A stretch of DNA of 64,000 nucleotides, from the NCBI GenBank assembly GCA_020631355.1, contig JAHDHL010000001.1, positions 421,616 to 485,615 on the forward strand. The letters are read 5' to 3'. Positions 52,405-60,357 of the stretch are shown one piece after another. Position numbers and translations under genes: made by a program. Origin of the DNA: Saprospiraceae bacterium (GTDB taxonomy: Bacteria; Bacteroidota; Bacteroidia; Chitinophagales; Saprospiraceae). The number at the start of each line of letters is the position of its first letter. Within the stretch, counting starts at the first letter, position 1. A model generated the notes under the pieces. That model was not told the DNA's origin. It made no database searches and saw nothing but the letters and a program-made list of their open reading frames with translations.

Positions 52405-53439
52405 ATGAAAAATCATTTTTTTACACTTTTACTCATCACCTTATCCATTCCTGCACTTCAGGCCCAAACCGTACCTGAAGTACAACAAACCCTAATTACC
52501 AAGGTCACTGCCACATGGTGTATCAATTGTGGTACATGGGGATGGACATTCTATGAAAACCTCTCCGAGGACAATGATGACAAAGCGCTCTTAATCAAGG
52601 CACACTATAGTGGTGATTTGATGAATACGGCAGGACAGGAAATGGGAGATAATTTCAATGCATTCGGACAGCCTCGCTTCATCCTCAACAATACTGACCT
52701 TAATGCCAATAGTAGCAACATGAACAATCTGAGGTCATCCGCCCAAGCTACCGTTAGTGAGAACCATACCCAATCCCCGATAGCTAATGCAGGTGTTTAT
52801 GCAGTTCAGAACGGTAATCAGCTGAACTTTACAGTAAGAACAGAATTCTTCCAGGCTACCTCGGGTAATTATTACACGGATGTCTACTTGGTTGAGGATA
52901 ATGTTATCGCTAGCCAATCAGGTCAGGGTAGTAATACTTCCCATCAGGATATCCTTAGGAGCACGGGTTCAGGAAGCACATTCGGTAATCTTGTAGCAAG
53001 TGGCAATATCAATGCAGGAATGGATGCAACACAGACTTTCACTGTGGATATCAACAGTGATTGGAATGTGGATAATATGGAATTCATGGCAATTGTTTGG
53101 TCTGAGGATAATGGCACTTATACTTTTGTCAATGGGAGCTCCACAACATTGGCCAATTCAACAGCAGTGGAGGATATAGCGGATGATATCCAGCTCTCTG
53201 TTTATCCAACACTAACATCCACACTTACGAATATCTCATTGGATTTGCAAAAGTCCGAATTCATGTCTATTTCGCTTTATAATTTACAAGGACAGGAGGT
53301 CAGGAAAATTCAAGCGGGTAATCTGGCTACAGGACAGCATAACTTTGTTGTGGAGAAAGAGAACCTAAGTTCAGGTACTTATATTCTTTCCATTCAGAAT
53401 GACAGAGGGGTAGCTACGGAAAAAATCGTATTCCAATAG
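52405..53439 (+). CDS. Secreted thioredoxin-like (Omp28-type) protein with T9SS sorting domain
   Basis: 344 residues. Signal peptide (1-20, ending L-Q-A-Q). A thioredoxin-like region opens T-A-T-W-C-I-N-C-G-T near residue 35, with the C-x-x-C pair. The middle is beta-rich, as in Omp28/DUF5689-like outer-surface proteins. The C-terminal 75 residues are a T9SS type A sorting domain ('L-S-V-Y-P-T' then 'G-T-Y-I-L-S-I'). It is secreted and probably surface-attached; a redox role is suggested only by the Cys pair. Confidence 0.82.
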   Translation: MKNHFFTLLLITLSIPALQAQTVPEVQQTLITKVTATWCINCGTWGWTFYENLSEDNDDKALLIKAHYSGDLMNTAGQEMGDNFNAFGQPRFILNNTDLNANSSNMNNLRSSAQATVSENHTQSPIANAGVYAVQNGNQLNFTVRTEFFQATSGNYYTDVYLVEDNVIASQSGQGSNTSHQDILRSTGSGSTFGNLVASGNINAGMDATQTFTVDINSDWNVDNMEFMAIVWSEDNGTYTFVNGSSTTLANSTAVEDIADDIQLSVYPTLTSTLTNISLDLQKSEFMSISLYNLQGQEVRKIQAGNLATGQHNFVVEKENLSSGTYILSIQNDRGVATEKIVFQ

Positions 53440-53470
53440 GACTGGAAGTATCTTTTAAATTCCTCTTATG

Positions 53471-53511
53471 GAAGAACAGGGTTCATGTGATGATCACATG
53501 AACCCTGTTCT
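53471..53511 (+). terminator. Strong terminator after the T9SS thioredoxin-like gene
   Basis: A 19-bp perfect stem (53471-53489 with 53493-53511) followed by tttt. Confidence 0.85.
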
Positions 53512-53594
53512 TTTTCATTATCATACATCCATTGATATTCCTCAATCTTATATCTAATATTGATTATCTTGAATGATATATTCCACCTATTGTA

Positions 53595-54695
53595 TTGAGC
53601 CTTGAACATAACATATTAGACTATTCTTCTTCCAAGGACTTCATTCCTCCCGGAGAGACATTATTATGGGAAGAAGATATAAATGGGCAATCATTGTCTT
53701 ATTTACTTTTCCATCGAAGAAAGAAGGGGTGGATGCCCTTAGGAGAATGGATTTTCAATGTTGGTGTTATCTATCTGGCCGTATTGTTACTTTCTACTTC
53801 TTTCACCACTGTCATTCTAATCTTCATCCTCCTAGGCACCGTAGTACCTGCTATCCTTAGTTTTATAACGGACAAAGGATGGAAAACGATAGGGAAGGAC
53901 TCCTTGGTATATGTAAAATTCATTCTCAGACACGAAATCATTTTCTTTATTGGATTAGCCTTATGTGTTTCCATATCAATCAGCCCTTGGGGATTGGTAC
54001 TGATTCCTTTGGGGCCCATATTCTCATTCATTACATATCTACAAGGATATATATCCAAAGTGGGTGTTTCCAATAAGCACCTGATTATTCAGAAAGGGTA
54101 TTTTTCCAAGAAAAACCATCACGTTCCCTTACACGAATTGGTCACTGCTTATGCTTACCCCTTTCGCTTGAACATCAAGTATTTTTCTCTCGTATGGTTT
54201 GATAAGAGGATTCCATCAAATATTACTGATTCCTTGCTCCAATTGGGTCCCATTATGGATTGGGAAGCATTCCAACGCATATTGGTTGAATATTCCAGAG
54301 GGAACCAACAGTATCATCATGAAAAATTGAAACGTTTCCTTGGCAAGCACCGAAGAATGAAATTCCATACCGACGATATGTTGGAGCATAGAGAAAGATG
54401 TCTTTGGGTGAATGAAAAAGATGTTCCCTATTATTCCAACAAGCAATGTTATTGGTTGACTGATAAGAAAATCATTTACCTATATGCCAGAAAGTGCATC
54501 ATCATACCCTATGATAAGATTGCTCGTATTGCAACGAACAAAGGTCATGTACTCAGGATTTCCCTGGTAGATGGGTTTACCATTCATAAAACCAAGAAAG
54601 GACAAAAACGCCTATTCATGAATTTCAGTAACCAAGAAGAATTGGAGCAGATTTATGATATCATTGAACAACAAATCACAGATTCTATTTCTTGA
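53595..54695 (+). CDS. Membrane protein with bacterial PH-like domains
   Basis: 366 residues with a probable TTG start; no ATG is available before the first domain. Hydrophobic helices lie at about residues 52-70, 73-92, 112-132 and 134-155. A bPH2-like segment follows (about 155-210; S-N-K-H-L-I-I-Q-K-G then P-L-H-E-L-V). A second PH-like region is near the C-terminus (about 275-360; Y-W-L-T-D-K-K-I-I-Y then I-P-Y-D-K-I-A-R-I). Two such domains flank a soluble charged linker. Function unknown. Its end overlaps the PhnA gene by 11 bases, convergently. Confidence 0.6.
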   Translation: MSLEHNILDYSSSKDFIPPGETLLWEEDINGQSLSYLLFHRRKKGWMPLGEWIFNVGVIYLAVLLLSTSFTTVILIFILLGTVVPAILSFITDKGWKTIGKDSLVYVKFILRHEIIFFIGLALCVSISISPWGLVLIPLGPIFSFITYLQGYISKVGVSNKHLIIQKGYFSKKNHHVPLHELVTAYAYPFRLNIKYFSLVWFDKRIPSNITDSLLQLGPIMDWEAFQRILVEYSRGNQQYHHEKLKRFLGKHRRMKFHTDDMLEHRERCLWVNEKDVPYYSNKQCYWLTDKKIIYLYARKCIIIPYDKIARIATNKGHVLRISLVDGFTIHKTKKGQKRLFMNFSNQEELEQIYDIIEQQITDSIS

Positions 54696-55242
54696 CATAC
54701 TGGGTAAGGATAACGATGTGCTGTCCATCCACCTTTCCTTCTATATAATTCGCATTATTCGGGTCTAATCGAATTCTCCTGACAGCCGTACCTCTCTTTG
54801 CCACCAAAGAAGAACCCTTTACATTCAAATCCTTGATGAGTGTTACGGTATCTCCGTTTTGTAGAATATTTCCATTGCTATCTACATGTACGACCTTGTT
54901 GACTCCCAATTCAGCCCATTCCCTTGTAGCATCTTCCATATACATCATCTCCTTGAGGTCCTGGGCCCAGCCCTCATCATTCAAATGCTGGAGCATCCTG
55001 TATGCCACGACCTGAACAGCCGGAGTAGCATTCCAAGCACTGTCGTTGAGACACCTCCAATGATTGACATCCCAATCAGAGGTCTTTTCCACTTCCGTAG
55101 CACATTTATGACAAACAGCAACTTGTTCGTCTTCCGTTTCTCCTGTCTTGGGAGGAACATTGTATGCCTGCAATTCATTTTCGGCACTACACAACTCGCA
55201 TTTGGAATCACATCGGTTTCTTAGGTTAGTGGATATACTCAT
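54685..55242 (-). CDS. PhnA/YjdM-like zinc-ribbon protein
   Basis: 185 residues. The N-terminal zinc ribbon has two Cys pairs, C-E-L-C near residue 16 and C-H-K-C near residue 44, and the C-terminal SH3-like PhnA domain (about 120-185) contains G-D-T-V-T-L-I-K-D-L-N-V-K-G. Despite the name, this family does not carry out phosphonoacetate hydrolysis; its role is unclear. A minus-strand TACTTTTG box lies 37 bases upstream. Confidence 0.85.
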   Translation of the reverse strand: MSISTNLRNRCDSKCELCSAENELQAYNVPPKTGETEDEQVAVCHKCATEVEKTSDWDVNHWRCLNDSAWNATPAVQVVAYRMLQHLNDEGWAQDLKEMMYMEDATREWAELGVNKVVHVDSNGNILQNGDTVTLIKDLNVKGSSLVAKRGTAVRRIRLDPNNANYIEGKVDGQHIVILTQYVKK

Positions 55243-55279
55243 GATTTGGATTTAATAAAATGGAAGCATGTTGCTCTCA

Positions 55280-55287
55280 CAAAAGTA
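55280..55287 (-). promoter_or_regulatory. Probable -7 box for the PhnA gene
   Basis: Minus-strand TACTTTTG fits TAnnTTTG, 37 bases upstream of the ATG at 55242. Confidence 0.4.
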
Positions 55288-55317
55288 CAAGTTCCGAACC
55301 GATATTAATGGTTGGTG

Positions 55318-56745
55318 TTACTTCCCGATACAGAATCGAGAAAATATGGAATCCAACAAATCGTCCGTACTGATTTCTCCTGTAATCTCTCCTAGGTATT
55401 GTAAGGCATGACGAATATCCATTGCCACAAAATCACCCGAAATACCCATACTCAGATTATCTAGTGCCTGCTGTAAGGATGCATAGGCTCCTTGGAGTGC
55501 ATCATAATGACGGACATTACTGACAATGGTAGAATCCAAATTCAATTTGCCATCCAATACGGCATGATACAAAGCATCTTTCAATGCCTTGACATTATCA
55601 TGATTCTTTGCTGCTATATGAATGATGGGATATTTTGTTTCTATGTATTCCCAATCGACATTCCTATCCTGTCCCCTTTGTCCTTGGGAAAGTTCGGTTC
55701 TTTCATAATCCGAAAGTTCGAAGTATGCATCTGTCTTATTCCCTACAAGAATGATATTCAGCCCATCATGAACCAATTTCTTGATGTCATTCCAGACATG
55801 GTCCGAATTCATATCCGTTCTGTCAAAGACATAAACCAAGAGGGTAGACTGCTTGATTTTCTCAAGTGCTTTCTCCACACCTATGGCTTCGATTTTATCT
55901 GAGGCATCACGGATACCTGCCGTATCTATCAATCGAAAAGTCACACCATTGATATTGAGGGTTTCCTCGATGGTGTCCCTTGTAGTACCTGCGATTTCGG
56001 ACACAATGGCTCGTTCCTCATTCAGCATGGCATTCAACAATGTGGATTTCCCTGCATTGGGTCTGCCTGCAATCACGGTATTGATACCTTCTTTGATGGC
56101 ATTTCCCAAATCAAAGGAACTCATCAGATTCTTGATGTAGGAATGTATCTTAAGAATCAGTTGTTTCAATTTGTCCCTATCGGCAAATTCCACATCTTCT
56201 TCGCCAAAATCCAATTCGAGTTCTATCAAAGCGGCAAAATCAATGAGTTCTTGTCTTAACTTACTGATTTCATTCGTTATTCCGCCCCGCATTTGTTTCA
56301 TGGCAATGGCATGGCTCGAAGCAGATTCAGATGCAATCAAATCCGCAACGGCTTCGGCTTGGGACAAATCCATCTTACCATTCAGGAATGCCCTTAGCGT
56401 GAATTCTCCCGGCTGGGCTGTCCTTGCTCCTTTCCTAACCAATAGTTGGAGTACCTGCTGGATGATATATGATGATCCATGACATGAAATTTCACATACA
56501 TCCTCTCCTGTATAGGACTTGGGATTCTTGAATAGGGTAACAAGAACCTCATCAATAATATGTCCCTGCTCATTCTTAATGGTGCCGAAATGAGCCGTAT
56601 GTGTGGGTTGATTCACTAACTTTTTGCCAAAGAATACATCATCACAAATAGCGATAGCTTCCGGCCCCGACAATCTAACCACACCAATGGCACCCTCTCC
56701 CTGGGGAGTGGATAATGCTACTATCGTATCAGCCAAATGTTTCAA
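55318..56745 (-). CDS. mnmE: tRNA uridine-5-carboxymethylaminomethyl GTPase MnmE
   Basis: 475 residues. With MnmG it modifies the wobble uridine of certain tRNAs. The N-terminal tetrahydrofolate-binding domain, helical domain and inserted G domain are complete: G1 A-G-R-P-N-A-G-K-S-T near residue 225, G3 D-T-A-G-I near residue 272, G4 N-K-T-D near residue 336. The conserved C-terminus F-C-I-G-K, carrying the catalytic Cys, is intact. mnmH elsewhere in the window acts on the same wobble base. cysS lies six bases upstream in the same operon. Confidence 0.96.
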   Translation of the reverse strand: MKHLADTIVALSTPQGEGAIGVVRLSGPEAIAICDDVFFGKKLVNQPTHTAHFGTIKNEQGHIIDEVLVTLFKNPKSYTGEDVCEISCHGSSYIIQQVLQLLVRKGARTAQPGEFTLRAFLNGKMDLSQAEAVADLIASESASSHAIAMKQMRGGITNEISKLRQELIDFAALIELELDFGEEDVEFADRDKLKQLILKIHSYIKNLMSSFDLGNAIKEGINTVIAGRPNAGKSTLLNAMLNEERAIVSEIAGTTRDTIEETLNINGVTFRLIDTAGIRDASDKIEAIGVEKALEKIKQSTLLVYVFDRTDMNSDHVWNDIKKLVHDGLNIILVGNKTDAYFELSDYERTELSQGQRGQDRNVDWEYIETKYPIIHIAAKNHDNVKALKDALYHAVLDGKLNLDSTIVSNVRHYDALQGAYASLQQALDNLSMGISGDFVAMDIRHALQYLGEITGEISTDDLLDSIFSRFCIGK

Positions 56746-56751
56746 AGGATA

Positions 56752-58275
56752 TTATTTTTCCAAGGACCAGGTTGTACCTTCCTTGCTATCTTTCAAACGA
56801 ATCTTCAATGCATTGAGTTGGTCCCGAATCTGATCGGAAGTCCCCCAGTCTTTCTTAGCTCTGGCATCCTTGCGGATATCCATAATCAGATTCATCAAAC
56901 CATCCAATACCGCTCCATCCTTATCGGCGGCAGCGGCAGTCTCGTCCATTAAACCAAAAATATCAAAAAGGAATTCCTTGAATACTTTTTGTAATCGTTC
57001 TAATGTACTGGCAGAAATGGTATTGAGAGCTATATGCCCGGACTTGAATGAATTGATTTTATTCACAAGCGGAAATAATCTGGATAAGGCCTTGGGAGTA
57101 TTGAAATCATCATCCATATCTACCAGTGCTTGGTCCATCAAGTCGTTGACTTCCTTGTCCTCAACTGTCAGGGCCTCAGCTCCATTGTATACCAATTCCT
57201 GTAAGGTCTTATTTCCCTCCATCAACTTATAATAGCCTTTTTCGGCTGCAGCCAATGCATCATCACTCAAGTCCAATGTACTCCTATAGTGAGCCATTAG
57301 CATAAAGAACCTGACTACCATTGGGCTATACCCTTTGGTGAATATTTCATTATTACCTGAGAATAGTTCTTCTGGCATGATGGAATTGCTCTTACCTGTT
57401 TCAGGGTCGATGGACTTACTCATTTTCTTTCCATTCAACAACAGCATATCACCGTGCATCCAATATTTCACAGGCATGGTTCCGCATGCTCCGCAATTTT
57501 GGGCAATTTCATTTTCATGATGTGGGAATTTCAAATCCTCACCTCCTCCATGTATATCAAACTTAGAGCCCAAGTACTTGGTACTCATAGCTGAACATTC
57601 CAGATGCCATCCCGGAAAACCCTCTCCCCATGGAGAATCCCACTTCTGCAAGGTGTTTTCCTCTGCACGAATCCATATGGCAAAATCAGCCGAGTGCTTT
57701 TTCTCTCCCTGATTCTTCAGTTCCCTTGATTCGGATAACATATCGTCCAGGTTACGTCCGGACAACTGCCCGTAGACATCCTTTTCCTGAGCGAACTTCA
57801 CCGTATCAAAATAAACGGAACCGTCCACCTCATAGGCATAGCCATTATCCAATATATCCTGAACCATTTTGATTTGTTCGGTGATATGGCCCGTAGCTCT
57901 TGGTTCGATATTCGGTGGGAGATTATTGAACTTATCCATCATGTGATGGAATCCGACGGTGTACTTATGTGCTACTTCCATCGGTTCCAATTTCAATGCC
58001 TTGGCGGTCTTTGCCATCTTATCCTCTGCGCCTATATCCGCATCACCTACCAAGTGTCCGGCATCAGTGATATTCCTAACATACCTTACCTTATACCCTT
58101 TGTACATCAGATATCTATAAACAACATCAAAGCTGGTGAAAGAACGGCAATTCCCCAAATGGACATCACTGTAAACAGTAGGGCCACATACATACAATCC
58201 GACTAGTTCGGGATTGGTGGGAACGAATTCTTCTTTCTTTTTTGATAGACTGTTATAAATATGTAAGGGATTCAT
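56752..58275 (-). CDS. cysS: Cysteinyl-tRNA synthetase
   Basis: 507 residues from the ATG at 58275; an upstream extension of 12 residues is rejected because the family starts near N-P-L-H-I-Y-N. It charges tRNA-Cys. The class I HIGH motif is V-H-L-G-N (near residue 39), the zinc site starts with C-G-P-T, and the K-M-S-K-S loop lies near residue 285. mnmE follows after six bases. A TAATTTTG box 33 bases upstream is the likely promoter. Confidence 0.96.
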   Translation of the reverse strand: MNPLHIYNSLSKKKEEFVPTNPELVGLYVCGPTVYSDVHLGNCRSFTSFDVVYRYLMYKGYKVRYVRNITDAGHLVGDADIGAEDKMAKTAKALKLEPMEVAHKYTVGFHHMMDKFNNLPPNIEPRATGHITEQIKMVQDILDNGYAYEVDGSVYFDTVKFAQEKDVYGQLSGRNLDDMLSESRELKNQGEKKHSADFAIWIRAEENTLQKWDSPWGEGFPGWHLECSAMSTKYLGSKFDIHGGGEDLKFPHHENEIAQNCGACGTMPVKYWMHGDMLLLNGKKMSKSIDPETGKSNSIMPEELFSGNNEIFTKGYSPMVVRFFMLMAHYRSTLDLSDDALAAAEKGYYKLMEGNKTLQELVYNGAEALTVEDKEVNDLMDQALVDMDDDFNTPKALSRLFPLVNKINSFKSGHIALNTISASTLERLQKVFKEFLFDIFGLMDETAAAADKDGAVLDGLMNLIMDIRKDARAKKDWGTSDQIRDQLNALKIRLKDSKEGTTWSLEK

Positions 58276-58308
58276 TGAAGATAAAATTTTTCGTTTTCTG
58301 TTAGCTGG

Positions 58309-58316
58309 CAAAATTA
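58309..58316 (-). promoter_or_regulatory. Probable -7 box for cysS-mnmE
   Basis: Minus-strand TAATTTTG, 33 bases upstream of the cysS ATG; identical to boxes before hmgA, SWIM and DUF4292 genes. Confidence 0.45.
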
Positions 58317-58371
58317 AGTCTCTTTTTCTTCAAATGCCATTCATTCCAATATGAATTCAATAGGTAAAAGT

Positions 58372-58407
58372 AAAAATGCCCTAGGAATGAATTCCCTAAG
58401 GCATTTT
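58372..58407 (-). terminator. Imperfect hairpin upstream of cysS
   Basis: Arms aaaatgccctaggaat and attccctaaggcatttt pair with two irregularities. It ends transcription coming from the ArsR genes before cysS. Confidence 0.5.
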
Positions 58408-58522
58408 GGGTAAAGATTCGGCATTACTGTGAGCCTTTGATATCCAATAGGATAACTCACGGGATAGCCCAATAGTTCCTTATGTAGTTCTGATATAATT
58501 GCTGCTTCAACTAAAACGGCGG

Positions 58523-58855
58523 TTAACGTTCCGCTTCCTGTGCTTTTCTTTCTTCTTCCAAGAATAAACGTACGACATTCATCACATTATCGACCTTATC
58601 ATAATTGATATGATAATAAATGAATTTCCCTTCTCTTTTTGTGGATACAATACCTGCATTACGGAGAATGCGGAGGTGTTGGGAAGTGATGGATTGTTCT
58701 AGTTTAAGAGTGTTGTAGATCTTGTTCACATTGATGTTGTCGTTCTCATCAATGAACTGTAGAATTTGCATTCGCAGGGGATGGCAGAGTGCCCTGAGAA
58801 TTTCGCTAGATATACGGAGTTGCCCGTTATCTATCTTCGGTTTAGTATTTCCCAT
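58523..58855 (-). CDS. ArsR-family transcription regulator, paralogue 1
   Basis: 110 residues, a winged helix-turn-helix of the ArsR/SmtB type: A-L-C-H-P-L-R-M-Q-I-L near residue 21, recognition helix L-E-Q-S-I-T-S-Q-H-L-R-I-L-R near residue 52, wing T-K-R-E-G-K-F-I-Y-Y near 71. It has one Cys only and lacks the paired Cys of arsenic, cadmium or sulfide sensors, so it probably does not sense metals through the classic site. It is a paralogue of the gene at 59009-59347. Confidence 0.85.
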   Translation of the reverse strand: MGNTKPKIDNGQLRISSEILRALCHPLRMQILQFIDENDNINVNKIYNTLKLEQSITSQHLRILRNAGIVSTKREGKFIYYHINYDKVDNVMNVVRLFLEEERKAQEAER

Positions 58856-58868
58856 TTTTGTAAATGTT

Positions 58869-58875
58869 GTTTAGT
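58869..58875. promoter_or_regulatory. GTTTAGT motif upstream of ArsR paralogue 1
   Basis: GTTTAGT, 13 bases upstream of the start at 58855, matches the repeated element in front of paralogue 2 (59363-59386), suggesting a shared operator. Confidence 0.35.
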
Positions 58876-59008
58876 CACAGCAGAATACACAATTTTAACT
58901 GATTTATGTTTATTCTTCAAATACAAATGCAGAAAAATGCCGAAACATAGCAAGTTACGGCATTTTTAAGCTCTATATTAAAAGTTTCTCTACTGTGATA
59001 GCAACATT

Positions 59009-59347
59009 TTACTGTGCCAATTCCTCTATAAGGCGGGATATTTGGCTGATACGTTCGTGGTCCAAGGAGTAATAGATGTACTTGCCTTCCCTGTTCGTCA
59101 CAACAACTCCGGCTTTTCTTAGGATAGCCAGGTGTTGGGATGCTACAGACTGTTCCAAACGTAGCTTGATATAGATTTCAGTTACAGTCATCTGTGGAGT
59201 TTCCTCCAATAAATCAATGATGGACTGCCTCAACTTGTGGTTAACTGCGCGAAGTACTAGGACCGCTCGTCTTAACTCGGAGTAATCTAACTGTACAGAT
59301 CTGTTCCCACGATCCAAAACAACTGTTTCGTTCTTCTGCTTTCTCAT
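59009..59347 (-). CDS. ArsR-family transcription regulator, paralogue 2
   Basis: 112 residues from the ATG at 59347; a TTG three codons upstream is less likely. The fold is the same as its neighbour: L-R-A-V-N-H-K-L-R-Q-S-I-I near residue 32, recognition helix L-E-Q-S-V-A-S-Q-H-L-A-I-L-R near residue 66, wing T-N-R-E-G-K-Y-I-Y-Y near residue 84. It contains no Cys at all, so it cannot be a thiol-based metal sensor. The two genes are separated by 153 bases and each has its own upstream region. Confidence 0.85.
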   Translation of the reverse strand: MRKQKNETVVLDRGNRSVQLDYSELRRAVLVLRAVNHKLRQSIIDLLEETPQMTVTEIYIKLRLEQSVASQHLAILRKAGVVVTNREGKYIYYSLDHERISQISRLIEELAQ

Positions 59348-59362
59348 TAGTTTCAAATTTAG

Positions 59363-59450
59363 CGTTTAGTTAAAAATTCGTTTAGTGTACATATATGAAT
59401 TTTCAATAACTATGCCAACAAACATATATCTTAAAAAACGTCAACTAAAC
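59363..59450. promoter_or_regulatory. Repeated GTTTAGT/ACTAAAC elements and -7 box upstream of ArsR paralogue 2
   Basis: CGTTTAGT occurs at 59363-59370 and 59379-59386, and the reverse complement ACTAAAC at 59444-59450. A minus-strand TATGTTTG (59419-59426) fits the -7 consensus between them. The arrangement is that of an operator-controlled promoter. Confidence 0.45.
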
Positions 59451-59508
59451 CAGTGTGATTATAAGCCTGTTTTTCATTACATTATATACTAATAAAAGAA
59501 GATTATGG

Positions 59509-60186
59509 TCATAATCTTTTCTTAGGTTTTGTAATGAAAGGGGCTTTTATATAAAGGGGAGTTGCGTATGCTATGTCTTCAAATATAGCATTTTTATATG
59601 CTTCGTATGACAAAAAAATCATATTTATTGCGGAGCATGCCGTGTTTTTAACAACTACATTACTTGACTCTACCACTTGTGGCATCTTGAAAGCCCCATT
59701 GCCACAGAATATGACTTGTCGTTCAGATAGTACTTCTTGGAATGCGGTATCATCCAGTACTTTTGCTTCCACAGGATGTATCTCCCTCACATCCTTGTCG
59801 TATAAAGCACAATATACCTCCATCCGCCTAGCATCAATCATGGGACAGTAAATGGCTGACTTGTTGGGTTCCTTAGCTCCCATTGCCAATGCTTGCAGGG
59901 TACTTACCTTTATCATCGGCTTATCCAAGGCATAACAAAGTCCCTTAGCCGTGGAATAGCCTATCCTAAGTCCTGTATAGGAACCCGGGCCAGAGCTGAC
60001 AGCGATGGCATCCAAATCCTTGGTTTGATATCCCTGTTCCCTTAGGGCCTCATCTATGAAGCATGTCAATTGGGATGCATGACTATTCTGGCTATCCGTC
60101 TCTTTCAAAGCCAATAGTTTACCATCCTTTGCTAATGCAACCGAACAGACCTGGGTTGCTGTTTCTATATTGATTATTAATGCCAA
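59509..60186 (-). CDS. tsaB: tRNA threonylcarbamoyladenosine biosynthesis protein TsaB
   Basis: 225 residues from a TTG start at 60186, chosen because the next residues A-L-I-I-N-I-E-T-A-T match the family N-terminus; the longer frame adds 16 residues without homology. TsaB is an inactive ASKHA partner of TsaD in t6A37 tRNA modification. Signatures: I-N-I-E-T-A near residue 5, S-S-G-P-G-S-Y-T-G-L-R-I-G near residue 65. It is monocistronic. Confidence 0.88.
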   Translation of the reverse strand: MALIINIETATQVCSVALAKDGKLLALKETDSQNSHASQLTCFIDEALREQGYQTKDLDAIAVSSGPGSYTGLRIGYSTAKGLCYALDKPMIKVSTLQALAMGAKEPNKSAIYCPMIDARRMEVYCALYDKDVREIHPVEAKVLDDTAFQEVLSERQVIFCGNGAFKMPQVVESSNVVVKNTACSAINMIFLSYEAYKNAIFEDIAYATPLYIKAPFITKPKKRL

Positions 60187-60297
60187 TGTTAGAATTTTGA
60201 CGACAAATTTGAGATTTTCTATCTGAGAATACAAACTAACAAGAATATTGAATCATATGTTCAGACCAAATCCCAGTGATTAATGAGGTTAAACGAC

Positions 60298-60329
60298 GAG
60301 AGGCACTGGTTATCTAACCAATGCCTCTC
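60298..60329 (-). terminator. Hairpin after the S41 protease gene
   Basis: A 14-base stem (60298-60311 with 60316-60329) with one weak pair; the T-run is poor, so termination is likely but not certain. Confidence 0.5.
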
Positions 60330-60357
60330 ACTTATTCTTGAATGATATATAACTTGC

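Noticed and set aside
59347-60234. Longer TsaB start at 60234
   Set aside because: The first 16 residues do not match the family; the N-terminus fits from the TTG at 60186.
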